DNA of 64,000 bases from Riptortus pedestris. Lineage: Eukaryota; Arthropoda; Insecta; Hemiptera; Alydidae. The DNA is taken from assembly GCA_019009955.1 (NCBI GenBank), contig CM032229.1:2856501-2920500 (forward strand). Direction: 5' to 3'. This document shows positions 1-10,990 of this stretch, in pieces; position 1 is the stretch's first letter; each line of letters begins with the position of its first letter. A program made the translations under genes and the position numbers. The notes under the pieces are model-generated. The model was not told the origin of the DNA. It did no database searches and saw only the letters and a list, made by a program, of their open reading frames with translations.

Positions 1-29
1 AAAAACACTTGAACAACAATCGCAGAAAA

Positions 30-420
30 TTCAATTTGCAACGAGATTGTTTATGACATTTTTTTGAATAATATACATATATTTTGATTTAACCCCTTCT
101 CTTTGTCCATCGAAAACAATTCATCATATTTAAGCTGGAAAACTGACTCTTAATAATGCCTTGGCTTATTGCAATTGTGGAATGAGACGGAATAGGCGTT
201 TACTTAAAGGAGAAACTAAAAAATACGAATGTCTGCTTTAATAGTACTGTTACAGAAAAACGTACAGAGCAACAATTGTAAATATTAAACTTGCAATAAC
301 ATTCTTCCATTCAACGCATAATAACCAAATTTTATTTTTATCCCTGTCTAAAGTACACCTCCATTTGTCCGATTTCAGCAGTAAACGAACATGATTCATT
401 ATTGGTTTTACATGAACAGC
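30..420 (-). mobile_element. Degenerate HINE-like body fragments
   Basis: Two diverged stretches (about 30-130 and 265-420) resemble the reverse complement of the HINE-like body. They share AATTTGCAA-GAGATTG, then GTCCGATTTCAGC followed by AACGAACATGAT. Neither terminal hairpin nor subterminal inverted repeat is present. These are old, heavily mutated remnants and the boundaries are approximate. Confidence 0.35.
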
Positions 421-1545
421 TTATATATAGACTTTTGTAACGGTCGCCTAAAATTGTTAACCACGAGAATACAAAGAATGAAATTTATGTACAAAATAAA
501 GTACCTCGTTTTGTCATGTGAGTCTAGAACACCCTTTGATCTCGGAGTCCTTGAACGACTCAAATCTTCCAAATGATGAAGAGGGAAGGAGCGGAGGAAT
601 ATGCTGATGCAGCTTGCGTAGGTGACGTACTAATTATTCACTGGATAAAAGTGTGCGATGCTCCAATAAGAGGTTATGATGAGTTAGCAATGACTGGATA
701 AGTGGACCCTCGTTATGTGGATGACCTCTTCATTCGGCGAGGTTATCCAGAGAGAAAGGATCTTCCTATGCCTTCTTCAATAGAATCCGAAATATGTATC
801 CATATATATATATATGCATGATAGAGAGAGAAAGAGAGGGGGGAGGGCATAAATATGAAGGTGTGCACCAATATAATGAAAGAAGAACTAACAACCCAAA
901 TGATTCAAGTATAATCGTTATCAGGGTTTTATTTAAATAACGGAAAAAGGAAAACAGATTCAGAGATGAAGCTACTTAACAGCGTACTTGTGTTTCCCTT
1001 TCAAATACTGCCAACTTAATGAAGATAACAAATAATTAACAAAGAATATCACGGGATTATATTCAATCCAGATATGGCAAAGCTAAGAGTGTAATATTTT
1101 ATTATTTAATTTATTAAACTAAGCGTATTTATTTGGGTTTAGGTGCTTGTATTTCAGCACTCTGCTACTCCATCCTTCAAAGCTAGGTTTCAGCACAAAC
1201 CTCACTATTCAGTGTTTAACATACTCCAACTTGAATTTTATTCATTACTAAAAACTAAAGCAATCTTTCATTTCTGATTAAACAAACAAAATTCCTTAAG
1301 TGTATGATTTTTCGAACCTTTTCTTTTCTTTGATTGATACCCTTTCAGCTTCTGATGGAATCAAGTTTAAATTCGAAATGTTTCTTGTTCCATAAAAAAT
1401 GTAGTATTGTAATGGCGGATATTTTTGGGTTTCAAAACTACCTATTTGGACTTTTCCGGAATGACTTCTGTTGTATCACGAATAACTCAAAAACTTAGAG
1501 TGTTACATTTGTAGGAATCTTGTACTATATGGCTGTGCATCTCTT
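421..1545. other. AT-rich intergenic DNA with a GC-richer island at 590-790
   Basis: No gene is recognised. The 590-790 part is less AT-rich, not visibly repeated elsewhere in the window, and carries GGATAA and TAATTATT motifs. A short TA/GA microsatellite lies at about 797-840. The rest is ordinary AT-rich sequence. Confidence 0.4.
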
Positions 1546-1547
1546 TT

Positions 1548-1705
1548 TGATCAAAATTGTCTAAAAAGAGTGCAGAGGAACCGTAAAAAACAAACGCAAA
1601 TTTCTCCGTACCTAACAAAGGTAAAAAAATGGGGAAAGAGCCATTTTGTTTTACCGTAAAAGATCTATAAACTATGTTCTATAATATTTTACAGTCAACG
1701 CAATG
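1548..1705 (+). repeat. Dispersed repeat, copy 1 of a pair with 56985-57150
   Basis: This segment and 56985-57150 share, in the same order and orientation, GATCAAAAT, GTGCAG, AAATTTCTCCGTACCTA, AAAGATCTATAA and a TTATGTTC or CTATGTTC block. Two diverged copies 55 kb apart indicate an interspersed repeat. Its class is unknown because no ends are visible. Confidence 0.5.
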
Positions 1706-2049
1706 GAAGGTAGGTATTTTATGTAAAGTTCAAATGAAATCATGTTAAATGAAGACCATAAAATTGTTTTGGTTATTTAATTTTATAAGAGTAAAAGGAA
1801 GTCACGGCCCCCATGATTTTTTTTTTTTTTGATTTTTTTAGAAACTGACTTATCTTATATATGTTTTATAGTATTCTCTTGGATTATGGAGTTATAAATT
1901 TCTCTTCCATTGTCACGTGGATAAGGAGATGAACATGAAAAATCGCTTTCGATTTTCGTGTTTTGCCACAAAAACGTTGGGGTTTGCGTAAAAGTCCGTT
2001 TATACGAAATATTGAGATTGCTTCATTCCTGATAGATTTAAATTTATTG
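1706..2049. other. AT-rich intergenic DNA
   Basis: Nothing recognisable apart from a poly-T run near 1818. Short open frames on the minus strand have no family resemblance. Confidence 0.4.
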
Positions 2050-2057
2050 ACCTTTCT

Positions 2058-2409
2058 CAGTGGCGGCTCGCGTCTAGGCACTGTGGAACTGCAGCACCCC
2101 CAATTTCCACTCGATATTATCTAGAACATTTAATATAATGAGCCCTTTTTTTTTTTCTTTAATTCTTTCTTTATACTTGTATAATATACAATCCTTAAGC
2201 TTAATGCAGTAGCCATCCCCCATTTTATGAAAAAAGATACAAAAATCTTTGTATGGAACTTTGCGCTTCACAGTTTGAGGTGTTTGACTGTTGTCACAGA
2301 GGAAGCTCCACAAGGGAGAGAGAGCACTGTCGTTCCCGCAGTGCCGATCTTCGAGTGCTGGATTTCCTGGAGCAGCACCCCCACTAATTTTAGCTACGAG
2401 CCGACACTG
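2058..2409. mobile_element. hAT-type MITE (non-autonomous DNA transposon)
   Basis: The left end reads CAGTGGCGGCTCG and the right end, reverse complemented, CAGTGTCGGCTCG; similarity continues inward into a GGGGGTGCTG block. The flanks are ACCTTTCT (2050-2057) and ATCTTTCT (2410-2417), an 8-bp target-site duplication with one mismatch. The 8-bp duplication and CAG-type termini fit the hAT superfamily. About 350 bp with no transposase frame, so it would have depended on an enzyme supplied elsewhere. Confidence 0.75.
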
Positions 2410-2417
2410 ATCTTTCT

Positions 2418-3060
2418 ACTAGATTTTCTCAAGTTTTAAGCTAGTGGTAGTGAGGACAACCTCAATAGCTGATTTCCCTTAAGCAAAGAAGCAGGTAGTG
2501 TTTGCTAAGGCATTTTTTAAACAGACTAGTTGCATATTGTAAGTGGAGGGCCCGTAGCCTCATCGTTAGCCTGCTGTATAAGCGGATTGCCCTAATAACG
2601 GACTAGGAAGCGAGACAGCCGGGAGATAGTGGGCGGGCGAGGGAAAGGAAGGGAGTTACTTCACTGACCCAGTTATGACCTTTGCAGTGCCATCCCTTGG
2701 GGATTAGCAATGCAGATGCAGGGTCCTATCTGCTCATCTCCCACCATTATATGCTAATCCCTATCTGAGAGCTCCGGACGGTATTGTTCCACAATTCTAT
2801 TATTTGGGAGACAGTACACACTTGTCGTGGGCTACGGCTCTTGTATGCATTTCCCCCGCTGACGACTCTCTATCTTCTCATATCCCCTCCCGTACACAAT
2901 GCCCTTCCCTCTTCCAACAACTCCATACATTAAATATACAACAATAACATCCACAAAGATAGGAAAAAAACTTTAGAAGTCCGTTCTCGTATTGAAGTCA
3001 GTTCACCGTTTTGTAGTTCACTACTTGTATCCAAATTCCCTGTAGTCTGTGCTTCCGTTC
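2418..3060. other. Intergenic island, GC-richer, single-copy-looking
   Basis: About 2540-2900 is noticeably GC-richer than its surroundings, with GGGCCCGTAGCC, GGCGGGCGAGGG and CTCCGGACGG motifs. It has no open frame of interest and no copy elsewhere in the window. It is a candidate conserved non-coding segment, which is inference only. Confidence 0.35.
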
Positions 3061-3070
3061 TATTCAGATT

Positions 3071-3650
3071 CTCTAGAATTTTTTACTTACGTTCAACCTA
3101 AAATCCCAGGAATTCAGTACTCACGCTAAACCCAAATTCCCTGGAATTCTGTACTTGAGTTCAACCCTAATTCCCTGGAATTCTGTACTTGCGTTCACCC
3201 CCATATTCCCTGGAATTTTGTACCTGCGTTCACCCCCATATTCCCTGGGATTCTGTATTTGAGTTCAACCCTAATTTCCTGGAATTCTGTAATTGCGTTC
3301 AACCCTAATTCCTTGGAATTCTGCACTTGCGTTCACCCCCCATATTCCCTGGAATTCTGTACTTGAGTTCAGCCCTAATTCCCTGGAATTCTGTAATTGC
3401 GTTCAACCCAAATATTCTGGAATTCTGTTTTGCGTTCACCCCCTGTATGCCCTGGATTTCTGTACTTAAGTTCAATCCCAATTCCCAAGATTTCTGTACT
3501 TACGTTCAACCCAAATATTCTGGAATTCTGTTTTGCGTTCACCCCCTGTATTCCCTGGATTTCTGTAATTGAGTTCAATCCCAATTCCCAAGATTTCTAA
3601 TTCCCGGGAAATCGGTACTTAAGTTCAACCCAAACTTCTTGGATTTAGTT
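3071..3650. repeat. Minisatellite, about 34-35 bp unit, about 16 copies
   Basis: The unit is approximately TTCCCTGGAATTCTGTACTT followed by GCGTTCAACCCCAA. Unit variants alternate GCGTTCACCCCC and GAGTTCAACCCT. Short frames read through the array on both strands (81, 69 and 67 residues) only because the unit lacks stops; they are not evidence of a gene. Confidence 0.85.
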
Positions 3651-3867
3651 ATACAATCAAGTGGCTATCCCTAGAGACTATAGATTAGAGATTTGCTCTC
3701 ATCAAATGATTTTCCGAAAAGGGTCTATTCGTCATTACGAACTTGGTGATTCGAGTCCAAACTCTATGGTTATCTCAGAACAATTTATGGAGCTGACTAG
3801 TTGAAGTGTATAGTAGTCAGACGTGTGTCAGTCCTTCGGGTTCTTCCTCAGTATCATAAGGCGGTTC

Positions 3868-4590
3868 CTCCCTAATAATGTAAAAATCCTGCAGGAGAAT
3901 AAAAACTTACGATTACAAGTGTTCAACCTCGGACTACATGTGGACACCAGACTTACTTGGAAATCCCACACAATAATTAAAAGACAGGAACTTAACAGAC
4001 GATTCGGACAACTTTACGGACTACTGAATAGAAGATCTCACTGGTCTACCGAAAACAAACTAACAATATACACGTTACTACTAAAACGGATTTGGACATA
4101 GGGAATAGAAGTGTGGGCTACAGCAAAACCTTCGAACATCAGACGCATCCAGACTTTCCAATCCAAAGTCCTGGCCACCATAGTAGATACTCCATATTAT
4201 GTAGCAAACCACACCCTCCATAAAGATCTTAATATCCAATTTGTAAAGGACCTAATTCCCCTAAGATTCAGAAAATTCCACAGCAGCCTATCCAATCATC
4301 CTAATCCAGAAGTCCTAGCCCTTTCCAGTACCACTCATCCTTATTCCCCTCCACGGCGCCTCAAGAGACAATGGCCCAGAGATCGCCTAGAAGTGTAAAT
4401 TGAAGTGATAGCAGTGGCTATTTTCTTATCAAGTGCCATTTCTCCTTAGCTCTTGACTTCCTTGCCAGGCTGGGAGAGGCTGCTCCTCTGATTGTGGTGA
4501 AGGGGTGTAGCTTCTGTCGAAAGTAATGGAGGACGATTGTATTGTACCAAATGCAGATTTTAATATTCTCAATAAAATAAAATAAATATT
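3868..4590 (+). pseudogene. 5'-truncated Jockey-type non-LTR retrotransposon, reverse-transcriptase C-terminus and 3' tail
   Basis: One frame, broken by a single TAG at 4099-4101, encodes the C-terminal end of a Jockey-clade reverse transcriptase. It shows NLGLHVDTRLTWKSH, then KRQELNRRFGQLYGLL, STENKLTIYTLLLKRIWT, and after the stop GIEVWATAKPSN and IRRIQTFQSKVLATI. The family normally has Tyr where the stop lies, so one base change explains it. The reading frame ends at 4396-4398. A 3' UTR of about 170 bp follows, ending in an A-rich AATAAAATAAAATAAA tail at about 4573. The 5' truncation, internal stop and A-rich tail are typical of dead LINE copies. Nothing upstream of about 3868 aligns to the family by eye. 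Confidence 0.88.
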
Positions 4591-5460
4591 AATAAGTGTT
4601 CAGGAATGTATTCTCGTCTTAACCTATATGCTAGTTTCTCAACAATCTAAAGCTATGATTTAGAGAATAATTTAAAACTTAGCATTGTAAATACCCAGAG
4701 TGTAGAAACTTTTGTCATAAAATTAATAAGAGTGTTGGTGAGTCCTGATTTTTTTTCTTTATTGCCTTGACGATTTTTATCAGTCTCAGTAGCCATAAGG
4801 TGCAAATTAAAATTATAATATTCGGAGTACTGTAAAAGCTCTCCAAATGTGTACATGGCTTGTTCAGCGAATGAGAAACTCTAAGAAGCCTGCTGAGGTT
4901 GTGCAAGAGGTAGACGTGAGTAGACGGGAGACGCGTGTTGGGAGTAGGCGCGTGGATCAAATGAAAACAAACAGTGAGCATGCGTAGGATACAGCTGATC
5001 CGACATTAATATTTATACTCGGAGCTATTAGTATAAGCACGTGCCGCTATTGTGATGCGGCGTCTATCCTCCCCAAACCCATCCTAATGCCCTTCTTGGC
5101 TATGTTCGTCAGGTATATGCCATTAATTCCTTATTCCGGGAAGCCGCACCACCAACATCCTCAGAGATGGAGTCCTAATTAAAGGCATTAGCTCTATGCA
5201 TTTTAATTTTACCCACCGCATTTCCTGCATCCTGGTTCCTTTGTTCCTCGGCGAGTACCTTCAACCTTTGTTTTAAATAATGACGTACCTCTCGATGTCC
5301 TGTTTACTAAAAACACAAATGGATAAGAGGCAGACAATAGTAAAGAGGAATATGTCCAGGTAGTGAACACGGTGGTCTGCAGGAGTTATGGGAAGTCCAT
5401 GCGAAGAACATTCATTTCGTTGAATATCCTTGTTGATTACCGCTCCATAGTGCTCCCGAT
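4591..5460. other. Intergenic, with a GC-richer island at 4985-5450
   Basis: No gene recognised. The island begins with a CAGCTGATC (about 4992) and contains GTGCCGCTATTGTGATGCGG, TAATTAAAGGCATTAGC and GGATAAGAGG. It is single-copy in this window and a possible regulatory or conserved non-coding segment. Confidence 0.35.
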
Positions 5461-5464
5461 TCCC

Positions 5465-5905
5465 TCAGCGCGGTGCGAAAAAGACTTTTAGTTGACGGAT
5501 CTCGCTCAAACTTGATATGACGTTTATTGTGGTATTGGAAATGTTTTTTATAGAGGGTGTATTAGATTTGTCAAGGTTTTGGGTGGGGGTTAGAGGGAGA
5601 GGGGAGGTTCTCGAGGAGCATTTCTGATTCATTAATTCTGTTGTAGATATTGCTTCTATAAGCTTGGGCAGTTTGTTAGGGGGGGAAATGGCTGATTTTT
5701 CGGATTTTTTTTGCTCCACGATGGAGGAATCGGTACCACTTAGCACTGTTGGAACTACCCTTGTCGTATGTGGTTGTGAACCCGCCTGTTCGAAGACAAG
5801 GATAGCAACATACCTTTCTGTTTTCTCCCTCACCTGAAGTTGATGGTGCTCTGTAGATTCGAGTTTTTTTCTTCTATGGGCCTTGACTGAAATTTGATCT
5901 TTTCA
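5465..5905 (-). CDS. Unrecognised open frame, possibly coding remnant
   Basis: A minus-strand frame stays open for about 147 codons, from just after a TGA near 5907 to a stop at about 5465. The annotated start would be GTG; there is no good ATG. Composition is not low-complexity: a basic N-terminal part, then RYVAILVFEQAGSQPH, then a Ser/Thr/Pro/Asn-rich tail containing SPPNKLPKLIEAIST. I recognise no domain. It could be an exon, a decayed retrotransposon ORF1 piece, or chance. It lies next to a strong hairpin at 5925-5992 and has no recognisable gene neighbours. Confidence 0.2.
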
Positions 5906-5924
5906 TTTCCGTGTTTGGTTAAAG

Positions 5925-5992
5925 TTAATATTTGAAATCTGAGTGGCCAAATGTGATTGCGCACATTTGGCCCCTCAGAATTCAAATATTAA
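5925..5992. repeat. Near-perfect inverted repeat (hairpin)
   Basis: Left arm TTAATATTTGAA, TCTGAG, GGCCAAATGTG and right arm CACATTTGGCC, CTCAGA, TTCAAATATTAA pair with only single-base interruptions around a tiny loop near 5956-5960. The stem is about 30 bp. It could be the core of a small palindromic transposon or a structured transcript; no target duplication was identified. Confidence 0.75.
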
Positions 5993-6300
5993 TCAAAGAA
6001 GATTAAACGTTTTTCCACGGTTTTCATAAGACTTTTCCTTTCACATACTTGATTTAGAGCTTCCACTTAGGTTTCTTTTGGATCCATCTCCTTCATCAGG
6101 CGGTAGTACAAGTTTTCATTGTATCTAATAGATTCTATTCACTTGCGTTATCGTTTCCAAACTCGATCTTTAAAGGTTTAGTTTAAGTCTCCGGACAACT
6201 TCCTTAATTATCTAATGTGGACAGGATACATTTGAGGTTTATAGAAGGGATCAAGTGTAAAAACCGAAATATCTTTGCTAATAATCATCTCGAAAAAAAA

Positions 6301-6321
6301 ATATATGTGTGTGTGTGTGTG

Positions 6322-6361
<40 letters not shown>
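6301..6361. repeat. (TG)n(TA)n microsatellite
   Basis: A compound run of TG followed by a broken TA run. The flanking 6000-6300 sequence is AT-rich with nothing recognised. Confidence 0.95.
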
Positions 6362-6365
<4 letters not shown>

Positions 6366-6384
6366 CTAATTATTGCCATTTTCC

Positions 6385-6657
6385 ACTCACAGCCATCTAA
6401 TCTATTTAAAAAAGTGTCCTTATATTATAAAGTATGAAATGTATTATATAATATAGTCGCCCTTATATATATAATGGGCTAAAAACGGTTTAGCACGTCG
6501 TTATTAATCATATCAATTGAACGAGCCAGTTATAGTAAACTAACCTACTTCAGTATAAACCATAATTGAATAGGACTATCTCCAACCCGCATTTATAAGG
6601 AAAACTATATTATAATATAAGGATTTTTTAAAAAAAAAATAGAGTTGATGACTTTCA
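6385..6657. mobile_element. Candidate MITE with imperfect terminal inverted repeats
   Basis: The left end CATCTAATCTATTT, then a poly-A run and TCCTTATATTATAA, is mirrored at the right end. There, read in reverse complement, are CATCAACTCTATTT, a T/A-rich run and TCCTTATATTATAA. Arms are about 45 bp with indels, spanning about 270 bp. No clear target duplication, so the superfamily is unassigned. Confidence 0.45.
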
Positions 6658-6679
6658 GTAGAACAAATATAATATAATA

Positions 6680-6682
<3 letters not shown>

Positions 6683-6725
<43 letters not shown>
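6683..6725. repeat. (CA)n microsatellite
   Basis: An uninterrupted run of about 21 CA units. The following 6726-7000 stretch is plain AT-rich sequence with nothing recognised. Confidence 0.97.
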
Positions 6726-6728
<3 letters not shown>

Positions 6729-7002
6729 TAGTTTGAAAATACAGCAGTACTGGACCAATGAATAAACACTCATTTTCTTCCTGAAAACATTTTTTTATTT
6801 AATTCCCAACGCATTTCAACAAGCTTCATGGCTCCTTTTGAAGTGGTTCCTTTTCATCTATATTACCATTACATGTTTTTAGGTAAATTTTGAACATTCT
6901 ATTTACATGTATTTCTTATTATTATATTCATACCTCACTTTTATGCCCATCATCTACTTACTACTCCAGCATTGCACATAATAGTGAGCTATGAAAATAA
7001 TA

Positions 7003-7376
<374 letters not shown>

Positions 7377-7521
7377 TACTTTGGAATGCACTTCATTTAC
7401 GCCGTCTGCTAGGATATTTGAAGTCGGTAAATGGTAGTAAGGGTACAACCTCAAAAGCAGATTTTAGTTGAAAGAAATCTGCTAATAATTGGAGCGTAGA
7501 TGTGAGATACTAAACGGGAGG

Positions 7522-7587
7522 GACAGAGAGAAAGAGAAAGAGAAAAAGAAAAAGAGATATAGTGAGAGAGAGAGAGAGAGAGAGAGA

Positions 7588-7681
<94 letters not shown>
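7522..7681. repeat. Compound (GA)n(GT)n(GA)n microsatellite
   Basis: A GA/GAAA run, then about 17 GT units, then about 27 GA units. The minus-strand frame across it is a Ser-Leu repeat and is not a gene. Confidence 0.95.
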
Positions 7682-9187
7682 AGGCTTCCCACGTCCCCCG
7701 GTGCTCTATTGGCCAAGCTCCCCCCCCCTCCCCTAGATATGATAATCTACATCCTGATAAGATATGTACCAACTGATAAGGCGGCGTCTCATCTGCATAG
7801 CCCCCTCCCCTCCCTCTCTCCCCCTCTCTCTCGGCCTTTCTCTCTTTCGCTCTCTCTAATGATACATATAACAGTATAGGAGGCCTTATATTATTATTCA
7901 CGATTAGAATCAGTCTTGGATTAAAGAGCCAGCGGGGTAATGGCGAGTTAAAATGAATTAAATAACTGCCTTACAAATGGTTGACTCTATTTGATGCTAA
8001 ATAATTCAGAACTCTTGTGAGTTATAACTCTCACCTTTCGACACCTACTTTACATAACTCACCCTGCCCCGGAATGGCCCTTCACAATATCATAACGACC
8101 TTTCCTGTCTCATCTTATTATAACAAGCCTCTTTTACATTTCAATTATTCCGACTAGTCATTATTTTTAAATGTTTATCCTCTCTTTTATTAAACATAAA
8201 CGTCCCCCCCCCCTCGTATCATAAATAGTTATGTAACGCATACTCCGCTACGTTCACACGACGAAATCCTGTATCCATTCTATAACAATGAACTTTAGCC
8301 TGCCTTTCAGACTTGACATGAACGTTTTAAATCAGTTCAATCCAAAACTTCCTCACAATCTTAATAATGTTATTTAAAATTTCCTGATTTAGGACTAATA
8401 GAAGGAAAATAGTTACCAATATACTCAAATTCAGGGTTTTTTTACTCTTTGAATTGTCTCTTTTTAACATTATCTTCTGATTCGACTCCTAATTCAAAAA
8501 CTACTTTCAAAAATACAGTACTGGGCATGGTCTGCGTAAACATAGCGTATTTCTTACTAACTTTTGTATGTACCAAGTTCATATCATTGTTAATAACACT
8601 GTTTTCGGAAGGACCTTTAAGAGATACAGGTCTACCCCCGCCGTTCAGTTAATTGCACACAAATATGATTTACGTCACTTTTTTCAAAATGAAATTTTCT
8701 TTTAGTCAGTGTTTAGAGAACATTTTTCCATGGCGTTGGATTTCTGTTTTATCAGAAACATGTCAAGAAAGCCCCACCTTTAAAGAAACTTATAGGTTCC
8801 TGTTTACGAGGTTTTGTATACAGTGTGCTACGCCAACAAGACGACATTAAAGCTACTGACGGCCAAGTTAGTGAAGTTTATATGAAAAAGATTTACAGAG
8901 GTTTTTACTCAAAAATGAAAACGCAAAAATAAGAATAAATAAAAATTCGTTTATATTCTATTTACAGAGAAAGTAAATATCATCATTTAACATATCAATG
9001 CTTTATAATGGAGTTGTAAGGGATTTTTTATTTAATTCCATCTCTGATCTGATCCCCATTTTTCCAGACGGATTTTGCTCATTAGCCAACGCGTTCGTAA
9101 GTTCATATAGTACATTTAAATATCGAATATGGTATCGTTTGAATACAAATTGAGGAAATCACTAGAGATAAACAGAAATTATTTTTA
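7682..9187. other. Intergenic; GC-richer island at 7690-7830, then AT-rich DNA
   Basis: The island carries GCTCTATTGGCCAAGC and two GATAAG-type motifs (CTGATAAGATATG and CTGATAAGGCGG), followed by pyrimidine-rich DNA. From about 7900 to 9187 the sequence is AT-rich with a C run at about 8204-8214 and no recognisable gene or repeat. Confidence 0.35.
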
Positions 9188-9696
9188 TTGATATTATATA
9201 TTAGGATAGCTTTATATATCTTGATTATCTTTAGCCACCATTGCCAGCTCAATTCTGTCAAACTAAGGTGTTGTTGTTTGTGTCAGCAAATCTGTAGCGT
9301 TCTTCTTCATTCGACGCATCTCTCGTGTTCGGATATTCAACATTTCCTCATTTATTGTTTTATATTAAGGACCTATTTGGGTATTTCTTATAAAATTGGT
9401 TGTTCATTTCAGGTAGTACCTCTTTCCATGATTCCTTTTCCAGAATCGCAAGCCGCCGTCCCTTTCTCGAAATTTGGCATAATAAATCTTCAGCTGTCCC
9501 CGAGGTAGGCTCAAGTGATGAACAAGGTCACTTACAACTCCCGTTGAACAAGAAGAACCTGGAATGTGTTGTCCCCAGAAGACTGACAGACTTCAATATC
9601 CCCAAGAGCCCAGTAGCCAGTGTTAGCTTCCTGTGGACGGGATCTGAGAGAATCATACTTCCGCTGATCCACAAGTGCTGCGAAAAAGCCAACTAA
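9188..9696 (+). other. Open, GC-richer segment; weak exon candidate
   Basis: Two overlapping frames (106 and 98 residues) are open here, and base composition from about 9410 is closer to 45% GC. A TTTCAG just before 9412 resembles a splice acceptor. The 98-residue frame contains the non-repetitive stretch KKNLECVVPRRLTDFNI. I recognise no family, there is no companion exon, and a non-coding island is at least as likely. Confidence 0.18.
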
Positions 9697-9699
9697 TAT

Positions 9700-10680
9700 T
9701 CTTCATTTGTACTTATTTTTACCTTCAGCTTACACTGAGCGTAGTGGATGATGCACCCACGCCTAAACCCAAACCGCTGCGTGTGTGCGTGTATGTGGTT
9801 TGGTGTTTAGATTTGAACGCATCCTATATCTGTCATCTTCTAGGTCAGAATCAACAGATATTTTAAGATGTTTGTAAAAATTAAGCGATAACTGGAGCAC
9901 CAATTTATCTTATATGCTTTCACTTGTAGCCATTGGGAAGAAACCTTTTTTTTTGTCGTGGCCTCATTGCGCTTTCAATGACACATTGCTTTACACATCG
10001 GGCTTTACATGGGAGCATTGCGAAAACTCTAGTACTTTATTTTGAGGACATTTTTCATTTAAGCCATTGGCCAAGGAGATATGACTGCCAAGTACTGTGT
10101 GGGTACAGAGATTGCATGGAGGTAGAGATCCACCGCCCACCGAGCTACTCTAAATCTAGCGAGGTACTCGACATCAGCTCATTAGTGACTGCTCTAAATT
10201 CGCAGAGTACCCGCCTCCAGTCGGCCATAATGCAGCCAGATGCAATAGAAATACGTTAGGCTTACAGAGCCCATATTGGCCAAGGCTGCACTCAGCAAGA
10301 GTCACATGTGTTCCATCCGAGTTCCGTAAATCAAACTTCATTCTTGCGGGGGACAGTAACAGCTTATTGGTACAGAGAGTGAAGGTTAAAGCTGATAAAC
10401 GTAAACATTACACCACTCCATAAGATGTAACGACTATAAGTTAACGCATACATTAAAAAATGTTCGTCACGCACCAAAGGCAGTGTGGATTTGCCACTTG
10501 CTGGCATGGCTCAATAGTGATCTAATTTCACCATATGTTCTCTGTTTCATAGTAGATATCCTATGAGAAATAATGGGGGTTTACTGAAGGCTGACTTCAA
10601 GGAAGTTCGAAAAAACTCAATTGTTATTTGAGTACAGAGCAACGATAGATTATCAAGATTGGTACTATAAGATTTTTCGA
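9700..10680. other. Intergenic island, single-copy-looking
   Basis: About 10040-10350 is GC-richer, with paired TTGGCCAAGG motifs at about 10066 and 10277. An open frame at 9933-10259 has no recognisable family. The rest is ordinary AT-rich sequence. Confidence 0.3.
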
Positions 10681-10689
10681 TCCGACTAA

Positions 10690-10990
10690 CAATAATTTGG
10701 GGTGGCCTTAGATCAGAGGTAGCGAGTCCGACTTTAGGAAACCTAAGTGTGGTAACATCGAGCATGGTCTGTACTAGAATGGGTGACCACATATTTAGTT
10801 CACCGGTTTGCTACCAGATTACGCTTGGGAGTCTAGTGAGTAAAACAGTTATAACAGCCTGTTGGTTTGTCGAAGGACATTGACTCTCCTAGATACTTAA
10901 GACTAGCTAGCATACAAACTGGCTTTTAGTGACATGACCACTGTCCGCCCCGATCCAGGCCGAGGGCGGCTAAAGATCTTAAAGGTTTAT
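10690..10990 (+). mobile_element. 5S-rRNA-derived SINE, degenerate copy
   Basis: 10690-10793 resembles the central and 3' part of 5S rRNA: AGTCCGAC, then CATCGAGCATGGTC, then GTACTAGAATGGGTGACCAC. The last contains the C-box-like GAATGGGTGACC of the 5S internal promoter. A non-5S tail follows (GGGAGTCTAGTGAGTAAA, GAAGGACATTG, then AAAGATCTTAAAGG). The same head-plus-tail order recurs in reverse at 54001-54310, so this is a dispersed SINE3-type element rather than a 5S gene. Confidence 0.7.

Noticed and set aside
3327..3600. Open frames of 67-81 residues on both strands
   Set aside because: They come from a 34-bp minisatellite whose unit lacks stop codons.
10690..10800. Possible 5S rRNA gene
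   Set aside because: The 5' part is too diverged, the 3' end runs into a non-5S tail, and the same chimera recurs at 54001-54310, so it is a SINE.
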